DNA of 50,343 nt, taken from positions 1 through 50,343 of the forward strand of contig CADEDJ010000019.1 of the NCBI GenBank assembly GCA_902826055.1, in the 5' to 3' direction. Under the pieces are notes generated by a model, which made no database searches, was not told the origin of the DNA, and saw only the letters and a program-made list of their open reading frames with translations. Positions 7,712 through 15,971 of this stretch are shown in pieces. The translations under genes and the position numbers were made by a program. Positions within the stretch are counted from its first letter, which is position 1, and the number at the start of each line of letters is the position of its first letter. The stretch is from an uncultured Nitrosomonas sp. (GTDB taxonomy: Bacteria; Pseudomonadota; Gammaproteobacteria; Burkholderiales; Nitrosomonadaceae).

Positions 7712-8056
7712 ATGCGAGCTATAACAACAACGATTGCAGCTGGAACTTTAGTTTTATTGATGGGTACCGCCGCTTGGGCATCTGATGCCGGACATACGTC
7801 AGAAGCAATGGAACATGCAGGAAAGGCTCAAGCGCATGGAGAAATGGGGCATGCCAAAGAAGCATTACAACATGCAAAAGATAGCTTGACACACGCAAAA
7901 GCGGCTGGAAAAGAGCACGCTGATGCACACAAGCATATGGATGAAGCGATTAAACATTTGGAAGAAGCCATTAAGCATGCTGAGATGGGTCATGGAGACG
8001 AATCTGCCAAGCATTCCGAAGAAGCGATGAAACATATGCGTCAATCTGGTCATTAA
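7712..8056 (+). CDS. smbP: Small periplasmic metal-binding protein SmbP
   Basis: A 114-residue precursor with a signal peptide (MRAITTTIAAGTLVLLMGTA) and cleavage after AWA-SDAGH. The mature protein is very rich in His, Glu, Lys and Ala and made of seven-residue-spaced His repeats such as AMEHAGKAQAHGEMGHAKEA, KHLEEAIKHAEMGH and EEAMKHM. This is the pattern of SmbP from Nitrosomonas europaea, a four-helix-bundle-like protein reported to bind several Cu(II) and other divalent metals. It is thought to buffer metals in the periplasm. A strong Shine-Dalgarno (AAAGGAG) lies 8 bp before the ATG. It is a single gene with a structured leader and its own terminator. Length matches the N. europaea precursor closely, from memory. 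Confidence 0.93.
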   Translation: MRAITTTIAAGTLVLLMGTAAWASDAGHTSEAMEHAGKAQAHGEMGHAKEALQHAKDSLTHAKAAGKEHADAHKHMDEAIKHLEEAIKHAEMGHGDESAKHSEEAMKHMRQSGH

Positions 8057-8067
8057 TTGCCAAACAA

Positions 8068-8098
8068 AACCCTCGGCTTCACCGGGGGTTAATTTTTC
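8068..8098 (+). terminator. Rho-independent terminator of smbP
   Basis: AACCCTCGG (8068-8076) pairs with CCGGGGGTT (8082-8090) around a short CTTCA loop with one T-G wobble, and is followed by AATTTTT. It lies 12 bp after the smbP stop. Confidence 0.8.
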
Positions 8099-8164
8099 CT
8101 TCGTACCACAATTATCAACGCCCATTATCTCTTCAGTAACTTAATTGCTGGTTCTGAAGGACGT

Positions 8165-8947
8165 TTATGCTTTATAAAATAAAATACTAGGTTTATGCAA
8201 TCTGAATTCAGCCAATAATGGAATATGATCAGACAGGCGACGCCATGGTTTATCTTGCAAATAATTACAATCGACGACATCAAGACCACGGAAATAGATA
8301 CGATCCATTGATAAAAAGGGCAGCCACGATGGAAATGTACGCGCATAAGAACCATGAATATTTTTAAAAACTTCCTTAACACCAAGATCTTGATGTAAAT
8401 AGCGTTCAACGCGACCACGCCAATCATTAAAATCACCCGCAATAATCAGCGGCTCATCAGCGGGAACATGAGATGCAATTCTTTTTGCCAGCATTGAAAT
8501 TTGACGTTCTCTTTCAAGTTCAAATAATCCCAAATGAACACAAATAATATGGATTTTTTGATTAAACCCAGGAATTAGTATCGCCCCATGCAATAGGCTG
8601 CGGCTGGCTGAGCGTAACATCGAAACATTGATATTTTCCCATTCGACAAAAGGATATTTGCTCAAGATAGCATTCCCATGATGTCCTGATTTATAAATCG
8701 CGTTTTTTCCATAGGCATGGTGATGCCATACCTGATCGGCCAGAAATTCAAATTGCCGATTATTTGGCCAATCAGCAAAACGGTTTTTGGATATATTGCA
8801 CTCTCCATGTACTTCTTGTAAGAAAACGATATCAGCATTTATATGCCGTAATAAGTTTCTGATTTCATGCAAAACAAAGCGCAAATTAGTTGCGCTAAAT
8901 CCTTTATGAATATTGTAAGTTAAAACTTTTATTGATTTGTTAGGCAT
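8165..8947 (-). CDS. Endonuclease/exonuclease/phosphatase (EEP) family protein
   Basis: 260 residues without a signal peptide. EEP motifs in order are LTYNIHKGFS (Asn near 11), ADIVFLQEVHG (metal-binding Glu near 44), GNAILSKYP, IHIICVHLGL, PLIIAGDFNDWRGR (Asp/Asn near 170-172), FPSWLPFLSMDRIYFRG and the terminal LSDHIPLLAEF (Asp-His). All canonical active-site residues of the DNase I-like phosphoesterase fold are present. The protein resembles E. coli YbhP, which sits beside the cardiolipin synthase gene ybhO. Here it is divergent from a CDP-alcohol phosphatidyltransferase, so a lipid-linked role is possible but unproven. Substrate could be nucleic acid or a phospholipid head group. Confidence 0.87.
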   Translation of the reverse strand: MPNKSIKVLTYNIHKGFSATNLRFVLHEIRNLLRHINADIVFLQEVHGECNISKNRFADWPNNRQFEFLADQVWHHHAYGKNAIYKSGHHGNAILSKYPFVEWENINVSMLRSASRSLLHGAILIPGFNQKIHIICVHLGLFELERERQISMLAKRIASHVPADEPLIIAGDFNDWRGRVERYLHQDLGVKEVFKNIHGSYARTFPSWLPFLSMDRIYFRGLDVVDCNYLQDKPWRRLSDHIPLLAEFRLHKPSILFYKA

Positions 8948-9055
8948 AGAATCTCAGAATTTTTGCATTGCTTACCAGTCATAATGCTGGTAAATGTCTT
9001 ATTATCTAGTTCACAACTTCTTCGTAGTCAATAATTTATATTGTGTTACTCAATT

Positions 9056-9673
9056 ATGAAGAATTATGCCAAAAGCCATGTCATCAATTTACCGAATTTA
9101 GTTAGTCTAATTCGGATATTCACAGCACCTGCACTGTTTTACTTTGCATTTACGCAGCAACCCAATTGGTTTATCGGAACATTGTTATTCGCCGTATTTA
9201 CCGATGTTCTGGATGGTTTTCTCGCGAGAATATTGCATCAAATAACTCCGCTGGGTTCACGTCTTGATAGTTGGGGTGATTTCATTATCTATGCAACAAT
9301 GGCAATCTGCGCTTGGGTATTGTGGCCAGACATCATATTACGCGAAAAGCTTTATTTCATGATCATCGTGCTGAGTTTTACATTACCTGTATTCATCAGC
9401 GTGATCAAATTTCACAGTATCAGCAGTTATCATACCTGGAGTGTAAAACTTGCCGTGGCAATTACTGTAATCAGTTACGTTTTATTGTTTACGGATCTGA
9501 TGGCTTGGCCTTTCCGAATAGCTGCCGTATTTTGTCTATATGCCGCCATGGAAGAAATCGCGATTACGTTACTTATTCAGCAAAAAATGGTGGATATTAG
9601 AACAGTATGGCAAGCATTACGTTATAAAAAAGACCAATCCCTCAATAAAATTCCAGAAAAAACTGAAAAATAA
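9056..9673 (+). CDS. CDP-alcohol phosphatidyltransferase family membrane protein
   Basis: About 205 residues with several hydrophobic helices. It carries the family signature D-x2-D-G-x2-A-R-x8-G-x3-D-x3-D, seen as DVLDGFLARILHQ...GSRLDSWGD at about residues 60-85, with all six catalytic residues present. The N-terminus KSHVINLPNLVSLIRI is also typical of PgsA-like enzymes. It would transfer a phosphatidyl group from a CDP-linked lipid to an alcohol in the inner membrane. The acceptor (glycerol-3-phosphate, phosphatidylglycerol or other) cannot be read from the sequence. The ATG at 9056 is chosen over the upstream TTG at 9041. The gene is divergent from the EEP gene, 108 bp apart. Confidence 0.88.
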   Translation: MKNYAKSHVINLPNLVSLIRIFTAPALFYFAFTQQPNWFIGTLLFAVFTDVLDGFLARILHQITPLGSRLDSWGDFIIYATMAICAWVLWPDIILREKLYFMIIVLSFTLPVFISVIKFHSISSYHTWSVKLAVAITVISYVLLFTDLMAWPFRIAAVFCLYAAMEEIAITLLIQQKMVDIRTVWQALRYKKDQSLNKIPEKTEK

Positions 9674-9760
9674 ATTCATTGCGTAAATATTAAAAACACA
9701 GTGTATGATCCTGACTGTACAAATCGATTAATTTTTTTCCACCTACAATAATAAGAAATT

Positions 9761-10990
9761 ATGGATAGCGCATCCAATCCGAAGATTCTGATTCTTGATG
9801 ACGATACCTTCATACTCAAGCTCTTGACCCGAATGCTTGCCAAGCAAGGTTATACTTCCGTCATTTCCTGTGACAATGGACATGATGCCCTAAAAAAAAT
9901 CGATACTGCTGAAACCTGCCCTGATTTAATTCTACTCGATCTGAATATGCCAGATATGGATGGTATTGAGTTTGTTCGCTACTTGGTTGATCGGCAGTAC
10001 CACGGTGAGCTGATTTTAGTGAGCGGTGAAGACGAACGTATGCTAAAAACTGCCGAGAAATTAGTTCATGCACATAAGATACCTATGCTCGGTTATCTGC
10101 ATAAACCCGTTACACCAGAGAAACTAGCGGAAATACTGAATACCTGGAAATCTCACTCGACTGACAATTCATTAAAAACTGACAAGAAAAGTTATAGTGC
10201 GGAAGAATTGCGCGCTGCAATTTCCAATCACGAATTGGTGAACTACTACCAGCCAAAGGTGTCTGTGGAAACAGGCGAAGTTATTGGTGTAGAAACGCTG
10301 GTGCGCTGGCACCACCCAGCCGATGGTTTAGTATTTCCTGACCGATTCATCGCGATTGCAGAGCAGCATCATTTGATCAATGAGTTGACTACCTGTGTTC
10401 TGACTAATGCATTAAATCAAGCCAAAATATGGCAGCAAAACGGACTCTCGTTGCGCGTAGCGATCAATGTTTCAATGGATAATCTAGCCTCATTGGATTT
10501 TCAAGATTTGGTAGTCAATTTAGTAACACAAGCGGGCGTATCGCCACAAAAAATCGTGCTGGAAGTGACAGAAAGCCAAGTCATGGGGGCTGATGCCCGG
10601 GTTCCGCTTGAAATTCTGACACGATTACGCCTTAAGCGTTTCCATTTATCAATCGATGATTTTGGTACCGGACATTCATCTTTGGCGCAGTTGCGCGATA
10701 TTCCTTTTGATGAACTCAAGATTGATCAAGGATTTGTTCATCGCGCATGGACTGACGATACCCTGCGCGCTATATACGACGCCAGCCTATCTATGGCAAA
10801 ACAACTGAATATGGAAACAGTGGCCGAAGGCGTTGAAGATCAGAATGATTGGGAGTTACTCCGCCAAACCGGCTGTGATTTAGCGCAAGGCAATTTTGTG
10901 TCAAAACCATTGCAAGCAGCAGATTTTCCCGCGTGGCTTGAAGCCTGGCAAAACAGGGTACGTAATGGATTAATCGCTGATTCGGCATAG
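9761..10990 (+). CDS. Response regulator with EAL cyclic-di-GMP phosphodiesterase domain
   Basis: 409 residues. An N-terminal receiver (about 1-130) has ILILDDD, the phosphoacceptor Asp in PDLILLDLNMPDMDG and the Lys in YLHKPVTP. The C-terminal EAL domain (about 148-395) keeps the key metal and catalytic residues: E-T-L in GVETLVRWHHP (Ala to Thr in the EAL triplet itself), Asn in VAINVSMDNL, Glu in LEVTESQVM, Asp-Asp in SIDDFGTGHSSL, Lys in DELKIDQGFV and Glu in ETVAEGVED. It is probably an active phosphodiesterase switched by phosphorylation. It converges on the large hybrid kinase, stops 27 bp apart, and that kinase with its HPt domain is a natural phosphodonor (inference). Confidence 0.92.
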   Translation: MDSASNPKILILDDDTFILKLLTRMLAKQGYTSVISCDNGHDALKKIDTAETCPDLILLDLNMPDMDGIEFVRYLVDRQYHGELILVSGEDERMLKTAEKLVHAHKIPMLGYLHKPVTPEKLAEILNTWKSHSTDNSLKTDKKSYSAEELRAAISNHELVNYYQPKVSVETGEVIGVETLVRWHHPADGLVFPDRFIAIAEQHHLINELTTCVLTNALNQAKIWQQNGLSLRVAINVSMDNLASLDFQDLVVNLVTQAGVSPQKIVLEVTESQVMGADARVPLEILTRLRLKRFHLSIDDFGTGHSSLAQLRDIPFDELKIDQGFVHRAWTDDTLRAIYDASLSMAKQLNMETVAEGVEDQNDWELLRQTGCDLAQGNFVSKPLQAADFPAWLEAWQNRVRNGLIADSA

Positions 10991-11016
10991 CCGGATCGTA
11001 GTATATCGCATTGCTT

Positions 11017-14000
11017 TTAGTTATCTTTCTTGCTAAACGAAGCCAAATACGCTTCAACTTTATTCATTTCTGCATCAAAACTTGGCAACAAAACGGCCAA
11101 CGCCTGCGCATTATTCTCCTTGCCCGCTTGCTCGATTTGCGCGCACAAATCACCGAGTACAAGTGCACCTACTGAACGTGATGATGATTTAAGCTTATGC
11201 GCGATTGAACCAACTGTTGCCAATTGCCCCGCTTGATACGCAATTCGTAATTCTGTAGCGGTTTTTTTTGCACTGACACGATAATCCTGCAACATTTCTT
11301 GAATTGTCTCAGAATCGTCACCCACTAATTCTTCTAGCACATGAATATCAACCGGAATTAATATAGATTCCGGTGCAGGTGCAAGTTCAGTGGCAGATGC
11401 AGTAGATCGAGATGTTGATTCGATATGGGCAACAGATTTGCTAGTGGTTAGATATTTCTCCAAGACCAGCCGCAAATCCTCAAGTTGTGCGGGTTTGCTC
11501 AAATAATCATCCATCCCAATGTTCAGACAATGTTCTCTTTCTCCTTTCAGGGCATTGGCAGTGAGTGCAACGATGGGAATATGCTTCCCTACTCTCTCTT
11601 GCGTACGAATTTCTTTGGTCAATTCAAAACCATCCATCTCCGGCATATGCAGATCAGAAAGTAGTAAAGCATAATCACCGCTCTGCCAGCGCTTTAGCGC
11701 TTCGCTGCCATCGCTTGCAATATCGGCGGCATAGCCAAGCAAAGTGAGTTGTTGTCGAATAACTTTTTGATTGATATCGTTATCTTCCGCTACTAATATC
11801 AATTTACCCTGTAGCAGCGCCTGCTCACGTGAAACCGCAACGGGCGCTGTTTTTGTTTCAATGAGTGGTATTTTTTCTTCAACCGTATCAATTCTGCCTG
11901 CAGCAAGTGCCATTGCTCGCAGCAAAGATTGGCGATACATCACATCTCCATCAATCGTGACAATATCGATATCTTCAATCCGTGCCTGGCGGCGCCGGCC
12001 ACGCTTGATAATAACAAAATGAGGCTCGATATCTGTTTGTAAGGTATTCGGTCCTGCTTTCACGCTGACGCTGCGCTTCAATACATTGGAACGAGTGGTA
12101 AACACCGCACGCAATTCATCAATGGTTGGGGCCTGCTGACCTGCATCGATTACCACTAACCACAAACCGGGAACAAGGCTTTGAACGAGCTGGTGTAATG
12201 AATCAAGATCAGACGCGTGTTCGACCGTGGCACCGGCGCTTTTCAAATAAACGGCCAAATCGTCACTCAACCCGCCGTTATCACCCAGTATGAGGCAATT
12301 CAATCCACTGAGATCATCCAATTGAGCGCCAGGAATTGCGGTATCAGGCAGCGGTTTAAACGGCATCTGGATGGAAAATGTAGAACCCTGTTGTGGCTCG
12401 CTTTGCACCGCAATTTCGGCATCCATCAATTCCGCAAGATGGTGCGAGATAGCCAATCCAAGTCCGGTTCCCCCAAATCGTCGCGTGGTTGAAGCATCCC
12501 CTTGCGAGAAAGATTTAAAGAGTTTTTCCTGTGTTTCCTTATTCATACCGATACCGTTATCTGTTACCTGAAATGAAACGACGATTCGATCCGGATTGAA
12601 TTCAGTCAACAGCACCCTTACCGACACCTTGCCGCCCTTTGCGGATCTGCTGGAGAATTTGATGGCATTGTTAACGATATTGACAATGATCTGACGCAGA
12701 CGCAACGGATCACCGAGCACGTTTCCGGGAATCGCAGGATCAATAAACAAAGTCAGTTCCACATTTTTACTGAGCGCCACATGTGCCAGCATGCCGCAGG
12801 CATTTTCCACAACATTGGCCAAGCGCATTGGAATTTTTTCTATTTCCAATTTACCGGCTTCAATTTTGGAAAAATCAAGAATATCTTCAATAATAGCAAG
12901 TAACGCGTATGCCGAATCGCGAATCAAATTGGCCATTTCCATTTGATAGCCGCTGAGGCTGGTTTGCCTCAGTACGTCAATCATGCCGATTACACCATTC
13001 ATCGGTGTACGAATTTCATGGCTCATTGCTGCAAGAAATGCCGATTTGGCTTTACTTGCCTGCTCAGCTTCAATTCTGGCTTGCTTCAAATCTTTCATGA
13101 TGCGCACATGTTCACGGATGTCGCGCATTACACCGGTAAAATGCCGCTTGCCGCCAACAAAATATTCGCTGACAGCCAAATATAACTCAATATGCTTGCC
13201 ATCTTTGCATTCACCAACCACTTCACGGCCAAGGCCAATGCCGTGCGAACCCGATAAATAAGGACGGCCGACATACTCCTGGCCATGCCCGGTACGGCAA
13301 TAATTCTCCATATAACCCACATGCCTGCTGCGATCCGGTTCCGGCACGATTATCAAAATATTTTGACCCAGCATTTCATCACGATCATAACCGAATAATT
13401 TCTCCATCACCGGATTGGCCGAAAGAATCGTACCGATTTCATCGGTTGTAACTACGCAATCCACCATATGCTCAACTACTGAACGAACTTCTTCCTCTTT
13501 GATGATTAAAGCTTCATTCGCTCGTTGCAAGTCAGCGGTACGCTCTTCCACTCTTTGTTCCAATTGCTGGTTAAGCTGTCGTAGGCTTTCTTCTGCTTCG
13601 TTACGTTGCAGATTACTGGCATTCAGTCGCTCTACCATGACATTGAAGGTTTGCGCCAATTGACTCATTTCATCCCAACCTGCAATCGCAACACGCTGAT
13701 GCAGATTACCCGTCGAGATTTGCAAAGCGCTTTGATTCAATTGTTTTAAAGGATTGACGACACGGCGGTTAAACAGTATGGCCCCAACCAGAGCAGCCAG
13801 CAATGTCAAAACCAGAAGCGCCAAACCGACAAAATGCAATGTATATAACGAGGCGAATGCTTCGTCCACATCCACATGCACCACGATGCCCCATTTCATA
13901 CGTGGCAGGTAACGCCATGCGGCCACCACTTCCTTTTGATGATGACCAACCGTAATGCCATCCCCGGAATTGCCATTCAGCGCATGTTGTATGGCTTCCG

Positions 14001-14781
14001 AAAAAGGCAGTTGATTGAGAGGAATTCTACGTTCTAACGCAGCTTCAGGATCAAACTTCAAAGGCGCCATAACCAACGCAGTGTGTTCGTCTTCAAGGCG
14101 TGCCACCAGTGTTTCGCCGCTGTCCATAAGCCCAACGTTATTGGCTATCACAGCAAATACCCGTTCACTATAGATTTGTAGCGCTAATACCCCTTTAATT
14201 TCATCGTTAATTATTATTGGAACCGCTACAAATGCAGCAATCGCACCTTTCGATGGCCCATAATGCTCAAAATCGGAAATTGCGCTTTTTGAGTGTTCCA
14301 ATGCATAGCGGGCGGCAATTCCCAGACCTGAGTTACTGTAGGGACCGGTAAATAAATTTGTTGCAAAATCAGCTTCGTGTGCATCTGAGTAAACGATGTC
14401 TCCTTTCAGAGAAATCAAAAACAGATCGTAATAGCCTGCTTCTTCCACAAAACGCCGGAAATTTTCACGATAACTCGCATCCAGTTGACGATATTCAGAT
14501 GAATTTACACCGCTTTCTTCAAAAATCCGAGAAAACTCCACGATGGCATCGTAAGTTGTACTGGCATCGCGCAGCAAACTTGCATCAAGTAAGCGTTCCT
14601 TGAGATAGCTATCGATCTGTTCGACCTTCTTATCAGCAATTGCTGAGACATTGCGAATGGCGGATTTTTTTATTTCGTTTTCAAACGTATGGAGTAAGCT
14701 ATTGCCAATCAGTAATATGGGCAAAAGAGAAACTAATGTAAACCAAACGGCGAATCGTTGTGTAAGCGACGTAAATTTCAT
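11017..14781 (-). CDS. Hybrid sensor histidine kinase: sensor-TM-HAMP-PAS-HisKA-HATPase-REC-REC-HPt
   Basis: 1254 residues, a BarA/EvgS-type phosphorelay protein. A first membrane helix (about 12-30) and a second (about 320-345) enclose a large periplasmic Cache-like sensor. A HAMP domain (RRVVNPLKQL onward) and a coiled coil (about 390-440) follow, then a PAS domain (SVVEHMVDCVVTTDE, near 450-560). HisKA has the phospho-His in MSHEIRTPMNGVIGM near 590. The ATPase has N, G1 and G2 boxes (NAIKFSS, DNGIGM, GGTGLGLAIS). The first receiver is degenerate (LNCLILGDN, VVIDAG). The second is intact (LILVAEDNDINQ, LLSDLHMPEMDG). The HPt domain has IAHKLKSSSRSVGA. The gene lies 92 bp after the SPFH gene and may share its transcript. 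Confidence 0.95.
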   Translation of the reverse strand: MKFTSLTQRFAVWFTLVSLLPILLIGNSLLHTFENEIKKSAIRNVSAIADKKVEQIDSYLKERLLDASLLRDASTTYDAIVEFSRIFEESGVNSSEYRQLDASYRENFRRFVEEAGYYDLFLISLKGDIVYSDAHEADFATNLFTGPYSNSGLGIAARYALEHSKSAISDFEHYGPSKGAIAAFVAVPIIINDEIKGVLALQIYSERVFAVIANNVGLMDSGETLVARLEDEHTALVMAPLKFDPEAALERRIPLNQLPFSEAIQHALNGNSGDGITVGHHQKEVVAAWRYLPRMKWGIVVHVDVDEAFASLYTLHFVGLALLVLTLLAALVGAILFNRRVVNPLKQLNQSALQISTGNLHQRVAIAGWDEMSQLAQTFNVMVERLNASNLQRNEAEESLRQLNQQLEQRVEERTADLQRANEALIIKEEEVRSVVEHMVDCVVTTDEIGTILSANPVMEKLFGYDRDEMLGQNILIIVPEPDRSRHVGYMENYCRTGHGQEYVGRPYLSGSHGIGLGREVVGECKDGKHIELYLAVSEYFVGGKRHFTGVMRDIREHVRIMKDLKQARIEAEQASKAKSAFLAAMSHEIRTPMNGVIGMIDVLRQTSLSGYQMEMANLIRDSAYALLAIIEDILDFSKIEAGKLEIEKIPMRLANVVENACGMLAHVALSKNVELTLFIDPAIPGNVLGDPLRLRQIIVNIVNNAIKFSSRSAKGGKVSVRVLLTEFNPDRIVVSFQVTDNGIGMNKETQEKLFKSFSQGDASTTRRFGGTGLGLAISHHLAELMDAEIAVQSEPQQGSTFSIQMPFKPLPDTAIPGAQLDDLSGLNCLILGDNGGLSDDLAVYLKSAGATVEHASDLDSLHQLVQSLVPGLWLVVIDAGQQAPTIDELRAVFTTRSNVLKRSVSVKAGPNTLQTDIEPHFVIIKRGRRRQARIEDIDIVTIDGDVMYRQSLLRAMALAAGRIDTVEEKIPLIETKTAPVAVSREQALLQGKLILVAEDNDINQKVIRQQLTLLGYAADIASDGSEALKRWQSGDYALLLSDLHMPEMDGFELTKEIRTQERVGKHIPIVALTANALKGEREHCLNIGMDDYLSKPAQLEDLRLVLEKYLTTSKSVAHIESTSRSTASATELAPAPESILIPVDIHVLEELVGDDSETIQEMLQDYRVSAKKTATELRIAYQAGQLATVGSIAHKLKSSSRSVGALVLGDLCAQIEQAGKENNAQALAVLLPSFDAEMNKVEAYLASFSKKDN

Positions 14782-14873
14782 CGGTCCCTCTCATTCGATA
14801 ATTTTAAACATGCACGACGAACATATAGTGGACGGTAATTTCGATCACAGCGTTGCATGTTAACATTAAAAAT

Positions 14874-15782
14874 CTATTGACTGGATTGCGCCATCTGAAT
14901 TACCGGTTGCGCCCCATTTTCCGATAATAATACGGTCATCATATTGGTTACGAGAACCGCCCGTTGATCAGGAGTGAGTGAAACAATTTTCTTGTCTTCG
15001 AGGTTTTTTAATGCCACCTCGACCATCCCGACAGCACCATCAACCAGCTTCTGCCGGGCCATTACAACTGCTTCCGCCTGTTGGCGTCGTAACATTGCGT
15101 TGGCTATTTCTGGTGCATAGGCTAGATGTGCGATTTTTGCTTCTTCAACGACGACACCTGCAACGTCGACATGCTGCTGAATGGATTCGCGTAATAATCC
15201 GGCGATCGCATCCAGATCAGTGCGCAGGCTTTTCTTGCCCCCGCCTGCGGTTGCTTCGGTATCATCGTATGCATGACTACTGGCAACTTGACGAATAGCC
15301 GATTCACTCTGGATTTGAAGGTAATTCAGCGCACTTTCCACATCAAAAATCGCCCTTGCAGTATCTTGAATACGCCAAGCAATCACTGCCGCAATTTCGA
15401 TTGGACTGCCGCGTTCATCATTTACTTTAAGTACCGGTGTATTCCAATTGTTAATGCGCAGCGATATACGTATTTTGTTATAAAATGGATTAACCCAAAA
15501 AAAACCACTTTCACATACCGTTCCAGCGTAACTGCCGAAAAAAATCATTACTGCAGCTTGATTGGGTTCAAGCGTAAATAGACCTTTACAACAAAATAAC
15601 GTTACTGTAAGTAATAATACACCGCCAATTAATTTGATTGGGCCACCTGGCGTAGCAATCAAAAAAACTGCCAATAATAGGATTGGTACTAGCACCATCA
15701 ACACTAGCCAGCCATTGCTAGCGGAAATGATCTGCTCGTCTGTTCCAATGGCATTGCTACCCGATCTACTATTCACAATCAT
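14874..15782 (-). CDS. SPFH/band-7 (prohibitin-stomatin) membrane protein
   Basis: 302 residues. Two hydrophobic segments near the N-terminus (WLVLMVLVPILLLAVFLIAT and LIGGVLLLTVTLFCCKGLF) are followed by the SPFH domain: EPNQAAVMIFFGSYAGTV, ESGFFWVNPFYNKI, EIAAVIAWRIQDTARAIFDV and the Arg/Ala/Glu-rich helix ANAMLRRQQAEAVVMARQKL. Such proteins form membrane microdomain scaffolds and often regulate proteases or kinases. A strong AGGAG sits only 2 bp before the ATG but 8 bp before a GTG at codon 3, so translation may begin at 15776. It precedes the hybrid kinase and is divergent from the propeller gene at 15972. A link to kinase localisation is only suggested by position. Confidence 0.87.
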   Translation of the reverse strand: MIVNSRSGSNAIGTDEQIISASNGWLVLMVLVPILLLAVFLIATPGGPIKLIGGVLLLTVTLFCCKGLFTLEPNQAAVMIFFGSYAGTVCESGFFWVNPFYNKIRISLRINNWNTPVLKVNDERGSPIEIAAVIAWRIQDTARAIFDVESALNYLQIQSESAIRQVASSHAYDDTEATAGGGKKSLRTDLDAIAGLLRESIQQHVDVAGVVVEEAKIAHLAYAPEIANAMLRRQQAEAVVMARQKLVDGAVGMVEVALKNLEDKKIVSLTPDQRAVLVTNMMTVLLSENGAQPVIQMAQSSQ

Positions 15783-15971
15783 TCTCCTTTTTAATTGGCA
15801 ATATCAATATTAATCACTGAGAAAATAATTACACTTCATTTATAAAATTATTAGTCATTTATAAGCTGCTTTATCCCAATCACTTCATATAAAACGCTAT
15901 AGATACAGGCTGACAGAGCCCTGTTATAATTTCTGCAGATAAAAAATAATTACAAGCTGGAGGAAATAATA

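Noticed and set aside
7719..8125. Minus-strand open frames across smbP
   Set aside because: They arise from the repetitive codon pattern of smbP on the other strand; no ribosome site or motif.
11030..14863. Many short plus-strand open frames
   Set aside because: Shadows of the 1254-residue kinase, which carries all expected domains.
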